64,000 nt of DNA from Turbatrix aceti (Eukaryota; Nematoda; Chromadorea; Rhabditida; Panagrolaimidae). The first letter of the stretch is position 1. Each line of letters begins with the position of its first letter. Positions 1 through 12,318 of this stretch are shown here, one piece after another. The DNA lies in contig OZ017766.1 in NCBI GenBank assembly GCA_963969345.1, positions 5,270,001-5,334,000 of the forward strand, in the 5' to 3' direction. The translations under genes and the position numbers were made by a program. The notes under the pieces were generated by a model, which saw only the letters and a list, made by a program, of their open reading frames with translations, did no database searches and was not told the origin of the DNA.

Positions 1-1
1 C

Positions 2-571
2 ACCCCGGATCCCAGCAGTGAAACTGAGCCGGCTCGTTCGCATCCTCCAGCCCGCGACCGGGATCAGTCAGCCTTGACTCACACCGAGACTTCTGCTGTT
101 CTCCAGCAGCCGCCGGTTGCTTCTGCCTGCACTGAGAATGCAACCAACAGCGAAACTGGGCCGTCTCATCTGCCCGAAGAGGGCCCGAAAGTCATTCCCA
201 TAAAGCCTTGTCCGCCAACTCCAGTCCGCAACTCGAATCAGTTTGCTCCGACTCGCTCCCAGGATTCTAGCAGTGAAATTGAACCGGCTCGTCCGCGTCC
301 GCCAGCTCAAGTCATCAACCGATTCCCGGCACCCGGGACCCGTGAAACTGAGTCGGCTCAGCCGTCTGAAGAGGACCTCAAAGCCATCCGTGCGCGCTTT
401 GGCTGTGCCTCGAAGACAGCTGGCCCAACGCGCGTCGTCACTTCCGAAGCCATGAAGAATTCGGAGACGTTGCCTCCGGTTCGGCAAGGCAAAAAGAAGC
501 AAACGAAGAGCGCGAATTCCGGTCATTATACCGATGAGGAAAAAGATGCAGATGAATGTCTGCGGCCGTAG
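2..571 (+). CDS. 3' end of a Pro/Ser/Glu-rich protein gene (partial)
   Basis: The reading frame is open from the first bases of the window to a TAG at 569-571, so this is the end of a gene that starts upstream. The product is low-complexity, rich in Pro, Ser, Glu, Thr and Arg. It holds a degenerate internal repeat: the segment SSETEPARSHPPA near the start recurs as SSEIEPARPRPPA about 80 residues later. The tail is basic (GKKKQTKS) then acidic. An AATAAA lies at 696-701, about 125 bp after the stop, consistent with a real 3' end. No domain is recognised. It is probably intrinsically disordered. The call rests on open frame length, biased but non-random composition and the poly(A) signal. Confidence 0.55.
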   Translation, partial: TPDPSSETEPARSHPPARDRDQSALTHTETSAVLQQPPVASACTENATNSETGPSHLPEEGPKVIPIKPCPPTPVRNSNQFAPTRSQDSSSEIEPARPRPPAQVINRFPAPGTRETESAQPSEEDLKAIRARFGCASKTAGPTRVVTSEAMKNSETLPPVRQGKKKQTKSANSGHYTDEEKDADECLRP

Positions 572-2284
572 TAATGCTTTTTTGATTGATTTTTACACTT
601 TACACATTTTTCAATATCTGAATATTTATTTTGCCATCTATTATTTTTGATTTCCATTTTTTTGTCTTATTTTAGTTTGTTACGAAAGCGAAACGAATAA
701 AATCGAATTCAATACTGATTTTATGCGTGCACACAAATGTGTTTTTGTGTTTGCAAATAATTGACAAATAAAAATACGGTAGTTTACACCGATTTTTTTT
801 TTTTTTTTTTTTTTGTTTCCATGGTTTTTTTGTGGTTGCCAGACATCACTTTTTTTCTTCCCCCAAATGTCTTTTTTCCCTAAAAGGGCACCCGAAACTT
901 GCATTTTATTAAAAAAATATTTTTTCGTACATGAATGCACTTTGATTTATTTTTTTGTTTCCAATGGAAATGTACATTCAGTTTTTATTGTTCAGCGCGT
1001 TTCCATGGCGGAATTGGGCACGGAAACGGTAAAACAAAAAAAAATGGTGAGCAAGACGTTGCTCGATTTTTGGATTTTCGGGCTCAACCAAGGTTTTTTT
1101 TCGCCTCGATCTTTTATGATCCGTGATTTTTAAGTGCAGTCAGTGTCATAAACTTATTTTAATCACTTTGCTGACTGTCAATAATGAAGTGCAAATAAAT
1201 CACCTACACGCGGATAAATCTAAATTTTCTTTTTTTTTTCTATTTTTATCCCTTCCCAGTCCTCCTTCTCTTTTTCACGAATTCTCTTTTTTATCCCATG
1301 ACAGACCGGGAACACCCATTTCCTCAAAAAACTGTTTACCCGATTTTTTTTGGTTCGCGTGGACAGAAAATGTCACGCAATGTTCAAATCTTTTTGTTTT
1401 GTTTTGGTCCGGTTAACAAAAAATCTACTAGGTCATTCTAACGCCAGTTGAACTCTAATGTGCTTGGAATAGCTGGGATTTCTAACAGGAAGCCAGCGTT
1501 CCGTTTACTTACTTTAGCTGGGCTCGGAGCAGTCAAGCAGACAAATAAAGTGTCACAAATTTGGTCCACTTATCCTAGGATACTCTGAATTATGTATTTG
1601 AAGGAAAAATGGGAAAAGTGTGAATACGTGACCCTAAATGGCGTGGAAAGGGAAGTTGTTAGACGGGTGTTAAGCACATCAGCTTCCGTCAAAGTTTTTT
1701 ATTTCGGGCATGCACATAAATATGTATTTGAAGCCGGGTCGAGTGAAAAAAATTTCAAAATTGTTTCCTGACATGCCAGATTTTTTGCAATCGTAAAACC
1801 AGGTGCCAAAAAACTTTTTTGACATCATTTGATATTCCCGATGTCTGATCCCTTCTTTTGAACCCAAAAAAAAATGTTTGTACCCCAAAAAAACTCAAAC
1901 TTGCAGCCAACATCAACCAAGATTATGTACATACATGCTAAGCATTGTTTCGCCTCGGCTTCTGTGTTTTTGTGTTTGGGTTCAAACAAAGGCGCAGAGT
2001 CCTCCAAAAAAACCAACTGCAAACAAAAAAAAGCTTTCTTCCATTGTATTAAATGTATTTTTTTTCTGTTATGAACTTTTGTGACTTGACTCTGACTGAC
2101 TGGAGTGAAATATACACCATTTCACTCCAGCTTTATTTTTTTGTTCCCTGAAAACATTATCCACTGACTGACACTTTCGGGTTTAGGCGCCGGCTGACTG
2201 AAAGCTTTATAGCTGCAAAAGTCGAGCGCGGGATTGCACTCCACTTCCTGATTTCAGATTTTTTTCAGTGTTTTTAAAAAATGA
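572..2284. other. Intergenic, no gene seen
   Basis: A+T-rich DNA with long T runs (for example 793-814). Short open frames exist on both strands but show no domain, no codon bias and no plausible splice partners. AATAAA at 696-701 probably serves the gene ending at 571. Confidence 0.6.
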
Positions 2285-5200
2285 CAAGGCTAAAGGGGGG
2301 CCCCCTACGGGGGCCCCAGGAAGGGAAAAGGAAGGAAGGGGAAGGCAAGGTAAAGGTATCAAGGAAGGATCAGAAGGATCGTAAAATCGAAAAGGATCGT
2401 TTATAGTTTTGTTGTTTATTTTCTTTTTGCCCGTTTTTCGTTTATCTTTTGCCGATCATAATTTTACCGATAGAAAATAATTATTTTTTGTTATTATCTT
2501 TTAGAATAACCGATAATTTGCATATTATCAAAATCAGATAATCGTTTTTTGACCCGCTTTAAAAATATTGGAATACATAAATACAATGGGGGCCCCTTTG
2601 GGGCCCCATGTAATTTGTTTGACGCTTTTGTAAAACATAAGTAATAATGTTGCTTTTCAATATCGCGCATCTTTCGCCATCGCCTAATAAATCCTCGCCC
2701 GCTGCAATCGCTTATTGACCCGTTTCAAAGCATAACACCAAACACAAAAAAATATTCAAAGAATATGTACTAACACTAACACTGGGGCCCAGGAAAAATA
2801 GCAATTTAACAAAAATCATAAAATTATGTGATACATAAATCATCAAAATTAATAACAACAATCTCTTGTTTTGCCATCTTTCGCCATCACCCAATCGCCC
2901 ACTGTCACCGCCGTTGCGGTTCTCTCGACTGATGGCATGTGCGCCGTCCGTCTCTGCACCCGCTGTCTGTTCCGCCCACTCACCATGGATTTCATTTTCT
3001 GAGAGATCAAAAAATTGAATTATTCAAATTAATTTTTAAAATGTTGAAAAAATGTTTTTCATACGCAGCAAAAAATGTCAATGCTATTGATATCACATTT
3101 GCCCCTACCCCAGTATCTAGCAAAAATTATTTTTTTTTAAATCAAAAATTCAAATTTGTTCATTTTTGATTTTTGATTGTCAAATGACCCATCATTATGA
3201 TTGCCTATTTCCGAGGAATTCAAAAATATTTTTTTCAACATTTTTAAAATTAATTTAACAGAATCATTTTTTTGTCTTACGCAATCGTCCTTGCGCTATC
3301 GCTCGCTCGCTCACACTCACCCACTTGACCCTGCGCGCCGCCTCCTCCCTCTATCGCGCTTTCGCCATTGACTATTTTGACAATTATGATAAAGCGTGCA
3401 TTATCTTTTTCAAATCAATGGCTCCGGACCTAATGGCCCGCCAAACCGTTATCAGCGTAAAATTTGGATTTTATCGAATATACATACCGTAAAATTAAAA
3501 TTGTGTCTTTGTAAAAACACCTTACTATATAGAGAGGTAACAAGGCTAAAGGGGGGCCCCCTACGGGGGCCCCAGGAAGGGAAAAGGAAGGAAGGGGAAG
3601 GCAAGGTAAGGCAAGGTAAAGGTATCAAGGAAGGATCAGAAGGATCGTAAAATCGAAAAGGATCGTCTATCGTTTTGTTGTTTATTTTCTTTTTGCCCGT
3701 TTTTCGTTTATCTTTTGCCGATCATAATTCTACCGATAGAAAATAATTATTTTTTGTTATTATCTTTTAGAATAACCGACGATTTGCATATTATCGAAAT
3801 CAAATCAAATACATATAATCGTTTTTTCACCCGCTTTAAAACACTGGGGGCTAGGAAAAATAGCAATTTAACAAAAATCATAAAATTATGATACATGAAT
3901 CAAAATTAATAACAACAATCTCTTGTTTTGCCATCTTTCGCCATCACCCAATCGCCCACTGTCACCGCCGTTGCGGTTCTCTCGACTGATGGCATGTGCG
4001 GCGCCGTCCGTCTCTGCACCCGCTGTCTGGTCCGCCCCCACACCATGGATTTCATTTTCTGAGAGATCAAAAAATTGAATTATTCAAATTAATTTTTAAA
4101 ATGTTGAAAAAATGTTTTTCATCTTCAGCAAAAAATGGCAATGCTATTGATATCACATTTGCCCCTACCCCAGTTACTGGCACAAATTATTTTTTTGTAA
4201 ACCAAAAATTCAAATTTGTTCATGTTTGATTTTTGATTGTCAAATGACCCATCATTATGATTGCCTATTTCCGAGGAATTCAAAAATATTTTTTTCAACA
4301 TTTTTAAAATTAATTTAACAGAATCATTTTTTTGTCTTACGCAATCGTCCTTGCGCTATCGCTCGCTCGCTCACACTCACCCACTTGACCCTGCGCGCCG
4401 CCTCCTCCCTCTATCGCGCTTTCGCCATTTTTGATGACAAAATTTTGACAATTATGAAAAAGCGCGCATTATCTTTTTCAAATGAATGCCTCCGGACCTA
4501 ATGGTTTATGAGATCGTTGATAGCGTAAAATTTGGATTTTATCGAATATACATAACGTAAAATTAAAATTGTGTCCTTGCAGAAACACCTTACTATATAA
4601 AGAGGTAACAAGGCTAAAGGGGGGGCCCCCTACGGGGGCCCCAGGAAGGGAAAAGGAAGGAAGGGGAAGGCAAGGTAAAGGTATCAAGGAAGGATCAGAA
4701 GGATCGTAAAATCGAAAAGGATCGTTTATCGTTTTGTTGTTTATTTTCTTTTTGCCCGTTTTTCGTTTATCTTTTGCCGATCATAATTTTACCGATAGAA
4801 AATAATTATTTTTTGTTATTATCTTTTAGAATAACCGATAATTTGCATATTATCAAAATCAGATCAAATACATATAATCGTTTTTTGACCCGCTTTAAAA
4901 ATATTGGAATACATAAATACAATGGGGGCCCCTTTGGGGCCCCATGTAATTTGTTTGACGCTTTTGTAAAACATAAGTAATAATGTTGCTTTTCAATATC
5001 GCGCATCTTTCGCCATCGCCTAATAAATCCTCGCCCGCTGCAATCGCTTATTGACCCGTTTCAAAGCATAACACCAAACACAAAAAAATATTCAAAGAAT
5101 ATGTACTAACACTAACACTGGGGCCCAGGAAAAATAGCAATTTAACAAAAATCATAAAATTATGTGATACATAAATCATCAAAATTAATAACAACAATCT

Positions 5201-5876
5201 CTTGTTTTGCCATCTTTCGCCATCACCCAATCGCCCACTGTCACCGCCGTTGCGGTTCTCTCGACTGATGGCATGTGCGCCGTCCGTCTCTGCACCCGCT
5301 GTCTGGTCCGCCCAATCACCATGGATTTCATTTTCTGAGAGATCAAAAAATTGAATTATTCAAATTAATTTTTAAAATGTTGAAAAAATGTTTTTCATAC
5401 GCAGCAAAAAATGTCAATGCTATTGATATCACATTTGCCCCTACCCCAGTATCTAGCAAAAATTATTTTTTTTAAAATCAAAAATTCAAATTTGTTCATT
5501 TTTGATTTTTGATTGTCAAATGACCCATCATTATGATTGCCTATTTCCGAGGAATTCAAAAATATTTTTTTCAACATTTTTAAAATTAATTTAACAGAAT
5601 CATTTTTTTGTCTTACGCAATCGTCCTTGCGCTATCGCTCGCTCGCTCACACTCACCCACTTGACCCTGCGCGCCGCCTCCTCCCTCTATCGCGCTTTCG
5701 CCATTGACTATTTTGACAATTATGATAAAGCGTGCATTATCTTTTTCAAATCAATGGCTCCGGACCTAATGGCCCGCCAAACCGTTATCAGCGTAAAATT
5801 TGGATTTTATCGAATATACATACCGTAAAATTAAAATTGTGTCTTTGTAAAAACACCTTACTATATAGAGAGGTAA
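2285..5876. repeat. Three tandem copies of a ~1.07-1.27 kb repeat
   Basis: The sequence beginning CAAGGCTAAAGGGG recurs at 2285, 3541 and 4609, defining units of 1256, 1068 and 1268 bp. Units 1 and 3 are nearly identical; unit 3 has a 12-base addition, and unit 2 lacks a block of roughly 190 bp. Each unit opens with a GC hairpin (GGGGCCCCC-TAC-GGGGGCCCC). Units 1 and 3 have a second one (GGGGCCCC-TTT-GGGGCCCC). Further in is an imperfect A+T-rich inverted repeat (in unit 1, 3011-3058 against 3221-3260). Short frames inside are repeated passively and are not credible genes. No transposase or terminal repeat of a known family was recognised. Confidence 0.9.
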
Positions 5877-6076
5877 NNNNNNNNNNNNNNNNNNNNNNNN
5901 NNNNNNNNNNNNNNNNNNNNNNNNNNNNNNNNNNNNNNNNNNNNNNNNNNNNNNNNNNNNNNNNNNNNNNNNNNNNNNNNNNNNNNNNNNNNNNNNNNNN
6001 NNNNNNNNNNNNNNNNNNNNNNNNNNNNNNNNNNNNNNNNNNNNNNNNNNNNNNNNNNNNNNNNNNNNNNNNNNNN
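5877..6076. other. Assembly gap (200 N)
   Basis: A run of exactly 200 N. It starts where a fourth repeat unit would begin, since every earlier unit junction reads GGTAA/CAAGGC or similar. It is therefore most likely a scaffolding gap of arbitrary size within the tandem array. Confidence 0.97.
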
Positions 6077-9000
6077 TGGAACCATGCTTTTTAACGCTGA
6101 ATTTAATGCCGAATTTATTTAATAAAAAAAAAAGTTGTGAAATTTAATTCCTGTTTAACATGAGAATATTTTTTGTGTGTATTTTGACTGTTATGTTTTT
6201 TATTTCACCTGTTGAACGAATTTTGTAGATGTTCTTTTGATTTTGATTTTTTTGTTTCAAAATATTAATATTTACGATTACTGTATCGTAAAAAAATTCA
6301 GTCTTAGCCGTTGTTTTTTGATTTCAATATTTTTCTTTCCATATTTTTTCTGGCGCCAGAAAAGTACATACACATTAGCGAAATTGTGACGTCCCTGGAT
6401 TAAGACGGATGGACAATGGCCTGTTGCAGACACAAACACGTGCCATGCATGATTAGACACGTCAAAAATGGCTAGACGCCGGCTGTTTTTCGAGTCTGCG
6501 AAAAACAAAAATTAATTTTTGACTTTTTAAAATTTTTGGTTTTTTGCAATTTGAAAAAAAACTGAAACGACTAAAAAACAATTTTTAAATGTTAAAACAG
6601 CGTTAAAATTCCAAATCATTCCAGATTGGATTTTCGTGGCTCCAAATTGTTTTTTTTGTTTGCTGAGAAATCCGATTCGATAGCTACAATGACCCGACCG
6701 ACCCATTTGGCACGAGCCCCAAAATTCCCCAAATTGAATCGTCTAGTCTGAATTTCTTTTTTTTGCTCGTATATATTTGAATAGTTTATCCGTTGGTCAG
6801 CTGTCATCCATCCCCTGGACTCAAAAAAAAACAACTTATTATTTTGTTTACCAGACCATACGACGTCTCACAAATATATGGCGCCTCACAAATCGTGTGT
6901 ACGCATGCACGATGCGTAAATGTTATTTTTTCGAAAGGTCCGAAGCTTTCATTACCATATTTAGACTTTTTGCGTTCTCTAAAATTTCCAAAAATAGTTT
7001 TTACCGTAAACTTATTCATTCAGTTTTCCTCCCCGCTGCAAAAGTAATTTATGCGGGGATGACCTTCGATGATGAACGTTTAACGACGACGCAAACATTT
7101 TTGCTGCCATTTTGGAATAAAAAAAATTGTTGGCGTAATTTGGAAAATTTGTTTACAATTTGCCTGTTTACCAGGATTTCAAAGTCATGTTCGACTCGGA
7201 AAACTCTTCGGGCAGTCAACTGGAAAACTCTGCGTCACTATAAAAATTTAGATCAAATTTTTTGGTTCTCGAATTTTCTTTCAACAGTGAGAAATGTATA
7301 GTTTGGACTCAAATGGAGTCAGAGACGGAGAAAGTTTTTGAAATCAGTCCTTGGATGCGGCAAACATTGTTCTCAACGCAGTATAAAATTACTGGGGTTT
7401 GAGAAAATTGTCGCCATCTCCTACGACGCATTACTAAAAAAGAGTACATAATTTTTGTAACCTGCTTTTACGGTCTGTTTTTATTCGTTTTCGCACGCAA
7501 TTTTAACCCCTTGCGCTGTTTTTGAAATCCATTTTTTTTCAGAGCATTTTTAAATTCAAAAATCGAATTTTACAGAAAAACTCATTTTTATTTTCCTTAC
7601 CGTACTGCTCATTTTTTCGTTATTTTTTTGTTGTTTTGTTCTCCAATCTGTTTTTTTTTTCATCTGGATTTCTTCCCTCACAAATCCCCATCAAGTGGTA
7701 CTTTACATATTTATTTAGCGCAATAAAAATTCCCGAAATTGTTTCCATGTGTTTCCAAAGGTTTTAAAAAAACATATTTACAAAGCAAATTTATTTTTTT
7801 GGCATCGCAACCCTTGCTTCCTTTCCAACATTATCCAGCTTGTATTCGTCCTTTTCCACAATAAAAAAATTTCAACAATAGAAAACAAAGTTTTTTACAC
7901 ACACAATGGTGAAAGTTTTTTTGTTGTGTCAGACATCAGGGTGGGGGGACAATGAGTATAGTAGCAGTAGTAAATATGTATGTATACATATTACTGGTAG
8001 GTGGTGGTAGTAGTCTGAGGCACACAAGCATCACTGGTTACGTTTTTGAAATTTTTTCCCTGGAAATATTTTTTGAGAACCGTTTTTTTGCAAATTTTTA
8101 TTTTTTTAATTTTTTATTTCATTTAAAAAAAAATTTTTACGTACGTCAAATAAATATTCGCATCCAAAATAAATTATTTTGAAGTTTACTTACTAAAAAT
8201 AGTTTTTATGTATAATTTTATAAAAAAATTATCCGCTTTGATAATCTTTTTATTTTTTAGTTTTGTTCTTTTTATATTTTTTTCGAAACCCAAAATATGC
8301 ATTCCCGAACGAACACATTGCCGTGGTTGTCCCAACTAGGCTTCCATAATAAAGGTCTTCTTCCCCGACTTACATAAATCTTACTATGCATACAAATATA
8401 GCAACACCGTATTTATTTGAGCCTTGTGCCATACATTTCCGTCTCTTCTTCCCACGATTGCACCAACGAAGATTCCCTTGCCGTGGCTGTCGTCTACGAA
8501 AGCGTAAAAAAAGAAAAAAAATTATTCTTCCTTTTGATAACTAATTTTAGCAAGTGCATGTTTATTTTTAGTACGATTTTACCCGGGTGCCAGGCACGTC
8601 GAAGACAGCTGCGTCATTTTTTCTTTTTTTTAATGCGTTTTTAAATTTTTTTCTTTTCTCGTGAGAAAAGACCCTGGATGTGACGTAATTTCATAACTTT
8701 GCTCCGGTCGCCCATCCCAACTGTGGATGGGTTGTTCAAATATGTATCTAAGAGTATTGCACCCATTTGTCGTCCGAGTTCCTTCTGGCGTTCGGATGGA
8801 ATGGACAACGCTGAGAAAACACATTTACTTTTTCCCATTATATTTTACGATACGATTTGTATGTTTTTTATACGTTTAAAAAAGCAGAAAATGTGTAATG
8901 TTAAAAAAAACGTTACACATTTTTTGGGACCATTGTTCGGGATGTTCGACGTCATCGTCCAAAATTGAGTTTTGTTTCACTGGATGACTTTTGTTTCACT

Positions 9001-12000
9001 GGACGGAATGCCGTTAACGAGGAGAGCAGGCTTTGGCGCCTTTCCCAGAGCGTCATCCATAAATAGTTGATTCTTCGCCTGGTTGTGACCATTGATGGTC
9101 ATTCAGCCAAGGCTGGGCTCGTCATTTCTTATTAGGGGCTAAAAATAGCGCCGTATTGTGACGTTGTAGAGAAAATAGCACATGGCCGCCAGCAATGTCG
9201 CCGGCCACACGCCGCGGCATACTTTACTTTTTGATGACCACACAAGAATAAATTTGGCTGAAGTCGTAACTTTGCATGTTTTTTTCAATTTATCGGATCT
9301 AATTTTTTTTTAAATAAAAAAATATTTTTAAAGTTGTTTTTATTTATTTTTCAATTAGCAATTTTTGCAACGATCTGACAAAACAAGTTTTGTAAAAAAA
9401 TTGAAAGTGCGTTTCTGCATAAAATGCAAATTAAATTTATTTGCTTTTTAAATTTTGACATGATTATGTCTGTGATAGGAAGAAAAAAATATTTTGTAAC
9501 TTCATAAAATTTTTACAACCAACAGTTTATTTTGCTAAAATTTGTGTCACCTGAAAAAAATTTTTTTTCGCGAATTACAGATCAAAATCGCTTCCAAATT
9601 TTATCCAAATGCCTCAAAAAAAAGTTACGAAAGCTGGTGTCCGCTAGGATTTTTTGGGTAAATAATCTTTGGACTCAATCATTTTTTTGGTAGGCAAAAA
9701 ATAGCGGAGAACGTTTTGCACACACACAACAATGAATAAATGGTGGTCAGTTGTTTTTCCGCCGCGGCGGCGACCAATCTGTCTTGCATTCATTCTTCGA
9801 GCTGCTTCTTCTTTTTCCTGCTAACTCGTCCGTTGTTTGATCTCCAACCATTTTTACTGCACTGGAAGAAATGTGTAATTATGTTTTGACAATCCCTATG
9901 TTTACACAAACATTTTTTTCGAACGCTAGAACACAATATTTCTAACATACTGGGTTTTTTTAGGATTTTGGGTTTGTTGTCAGAGATTTTTTTATTCATC
10001 AACAAAAAATATGCTACCGCTCTTTGACTTGTTTACGGGTTGAAAAATGTGAACTGTCCGTTGTCTGTCGGCCAGCTGTTTTTTAAATTAATAAATAGAG
10101 CAGCGGCGGTCCATCGAAATTTTTTACTTTTGAAATTTTTCTACTCAAAATATTTAAAAATAAATAAACAATGTGCATTTCTTAAATAAAATTTCATGCC
10201 TTCTTTTTTTTACATTTGTTCTGTTTTTTTGACGTGAGTACGTGAAAGTTGTACTGACAGTTGACACCGAATTTCCGTCTACTTCAGAAAAAAATGTGGA
10301 ACGATGGAGGAAGTAATGTCGCGTTCAAAAGCTCAAGCGTTATGCACGCTTCGATTTTCGTACATTGTAATTGTTTTTTACAAATCTATTTTTTATAAAA
10401 AACGCAAAAAAACATTGTGTTTTTGATATTTTTGACCGATGGGATACCTAAATTTTGTTAAGCAACAAATTAGTTTTTCCTACGCATAGAAAACTAATTA
10501 TTGGGCCTAAAACGGATAATGTTGTTACCTGGTTTGTTACGCACTCCCCCGTTAAACTGGTTAAAAAAAAAAATATCGAGTACCTATAAAATGTCTGGTT
10601 TTACACGGAAAAACGTGTTTGTATGATAAAATTCTTTTCATTTTTTTTCTAGTTTTTTTATTTTGCAATTTTCAATTTTTCAATTTAGTTTTTTCTTTCG
10701 AAAAACCTCAGTTTTTAGAATTTATCGGCGACATAAAAAAAAGTGATAACTGGCTTCGTAAACTAAAAAATGTTCATAAATTTTTTTGTTATCCAGCAAA
10801 AATGTAGAATTTTCACACAAACGATGCTAATAAAAATTTCAAAAACAAAAAAGAATCGTAAAGTAAAGCGCATTTTTGATGATGATTTTAAATAAGATCA
10901 CATGTTTTTTTTCGGAGTGAACATCAACGATTACTACGTTCCTGCTAACAAAAGGCAGAAAATAAAAAACCTTTTTTTTCTACCGGTAGGTGGTTTTTTA
11001 GCCAGTTGACGACGTGCTAGGCTGTTAATTAACCCAAAAGCTTGTTTGTTGTTGTTTTTGCGTTTGACATACTAAAAAATTACTTGTCACCAAGATGTCT
11101 GAATTTTAGACGATTTATCCGGTTTTTGAAGCCCGGTTGCCGTACAAAATTTGAAAATGAGCTTTTTTCATTTTTTTTGTTTTGTATAATATTTTTTTTT
11201 CTGGTCTGAATGTCGGAAGTATTTTTCTTTTGTTTTTGTCTGCGATTTCATACCTACAAAAACTAAATGATTTTCTATTCCATGCCATTTCATATTCCTT
11301 GATATAATTTTTTTCAACGTCGAGATACAAAAAGAGCGCGGGAAAGCCGCGACAGGGGGGTAAAGAGGGATGGGATTTGTGCCCTAATAAGTATTTAGCT
11401 TCTTCGTAGTTTCGTATCACAATGTGCGTCGTGGCGGCGACGAAAATTCCACAATCCGAAGTTTTTCGTCGTAATTATAAATTATTTAATCAAGGGAAAG
11501 TAGCGGCCGTGTCCTCGAGGACGTCAAGGATTTTTTTTTTAAGATTAGAGTAGATGATAAGTTTTTGTGCTCCTTGGTTGATTGTATCTTTTTTAAATGT
11601 AAATTTTTTTTTGAAATTAGAAATGTTTTTGTTGTTGTACTTTTTTTGAGCTTAATTTTTTGTTAAAAAATGCACTTTTTGTTTGTCAAAAATTTTTTAT
11701 CTATAAAATGACATTTTTTCCGGTGCTTATATTTTTTGCACATTTTTTTGCAAAACTTCAGAGAATGCACTTTTTGTATATGTTGTGAGAATCTCTGTTC
11801 AAAAAATAAATCCGTCATTCAAAAGACCAAATCGGCGTCAACAGACTTTGCACCCCAAAGAACGGTCATCTTGATATTTATAAAAATGCGGCATGTAATA
11901 CAAACCTGCTCTTCGGTACATTATCTCTCCTGTCCATCGTCTCGCGTGCCTGCCTGCCTGCCCTGCTTGCGTGAAAATCCAACGAGACAACAAACAGCAA

Positions 12001-12318
12001 ATATTTAGCATTCATTCCTTTGCCACACGCGCGCGTGAAGCCTCGGCCTTGTATACTATTATTTAGCTTATCTTTGGCCTTTGACTGCTATTTACGTCGT
12101 CCGCAAAGGCATCAGGTCTCAAAAATAGAAACTTATGTATTGCGCGCTACTTTTTTTTTAGTATTCGTGTTTATGCTTTTGCGTCATGAAAAAAAAGAGG
12201 GGAAAGAGAAGAAAAAAACATGTTAGGAGGAGGAGGAGGAGGAGATTTCATTAGCCATGAATATTTTGTAATCGCCTTTCGCGTACTTTTGTCAGTCGTT
12301 TATATACAGCACCACAAA
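6077..12318. other. 6.2 kb A+T-rich region without a supported gene
   Basis: Mostly T- and A-run-rich DNA upstream of the RGK-like GTPase gene. Open frames are short and low-complexity. A (GGA)n stretch lies at about 12226-12243 and a short direct repeat (TTTGTTTCACTGGA) at about 8972-9003. The region could hold 5' non-coding exons or regulatory DNA for the downstream gene, but nothing in it can be assigned. Confidence 0.5.

Noticed and set aside
2712..2894. 60-codon frame repeated exactly at 5048-5230
   Set aside because: Identity only reflects the tandem DNA repeat; no coding signal.
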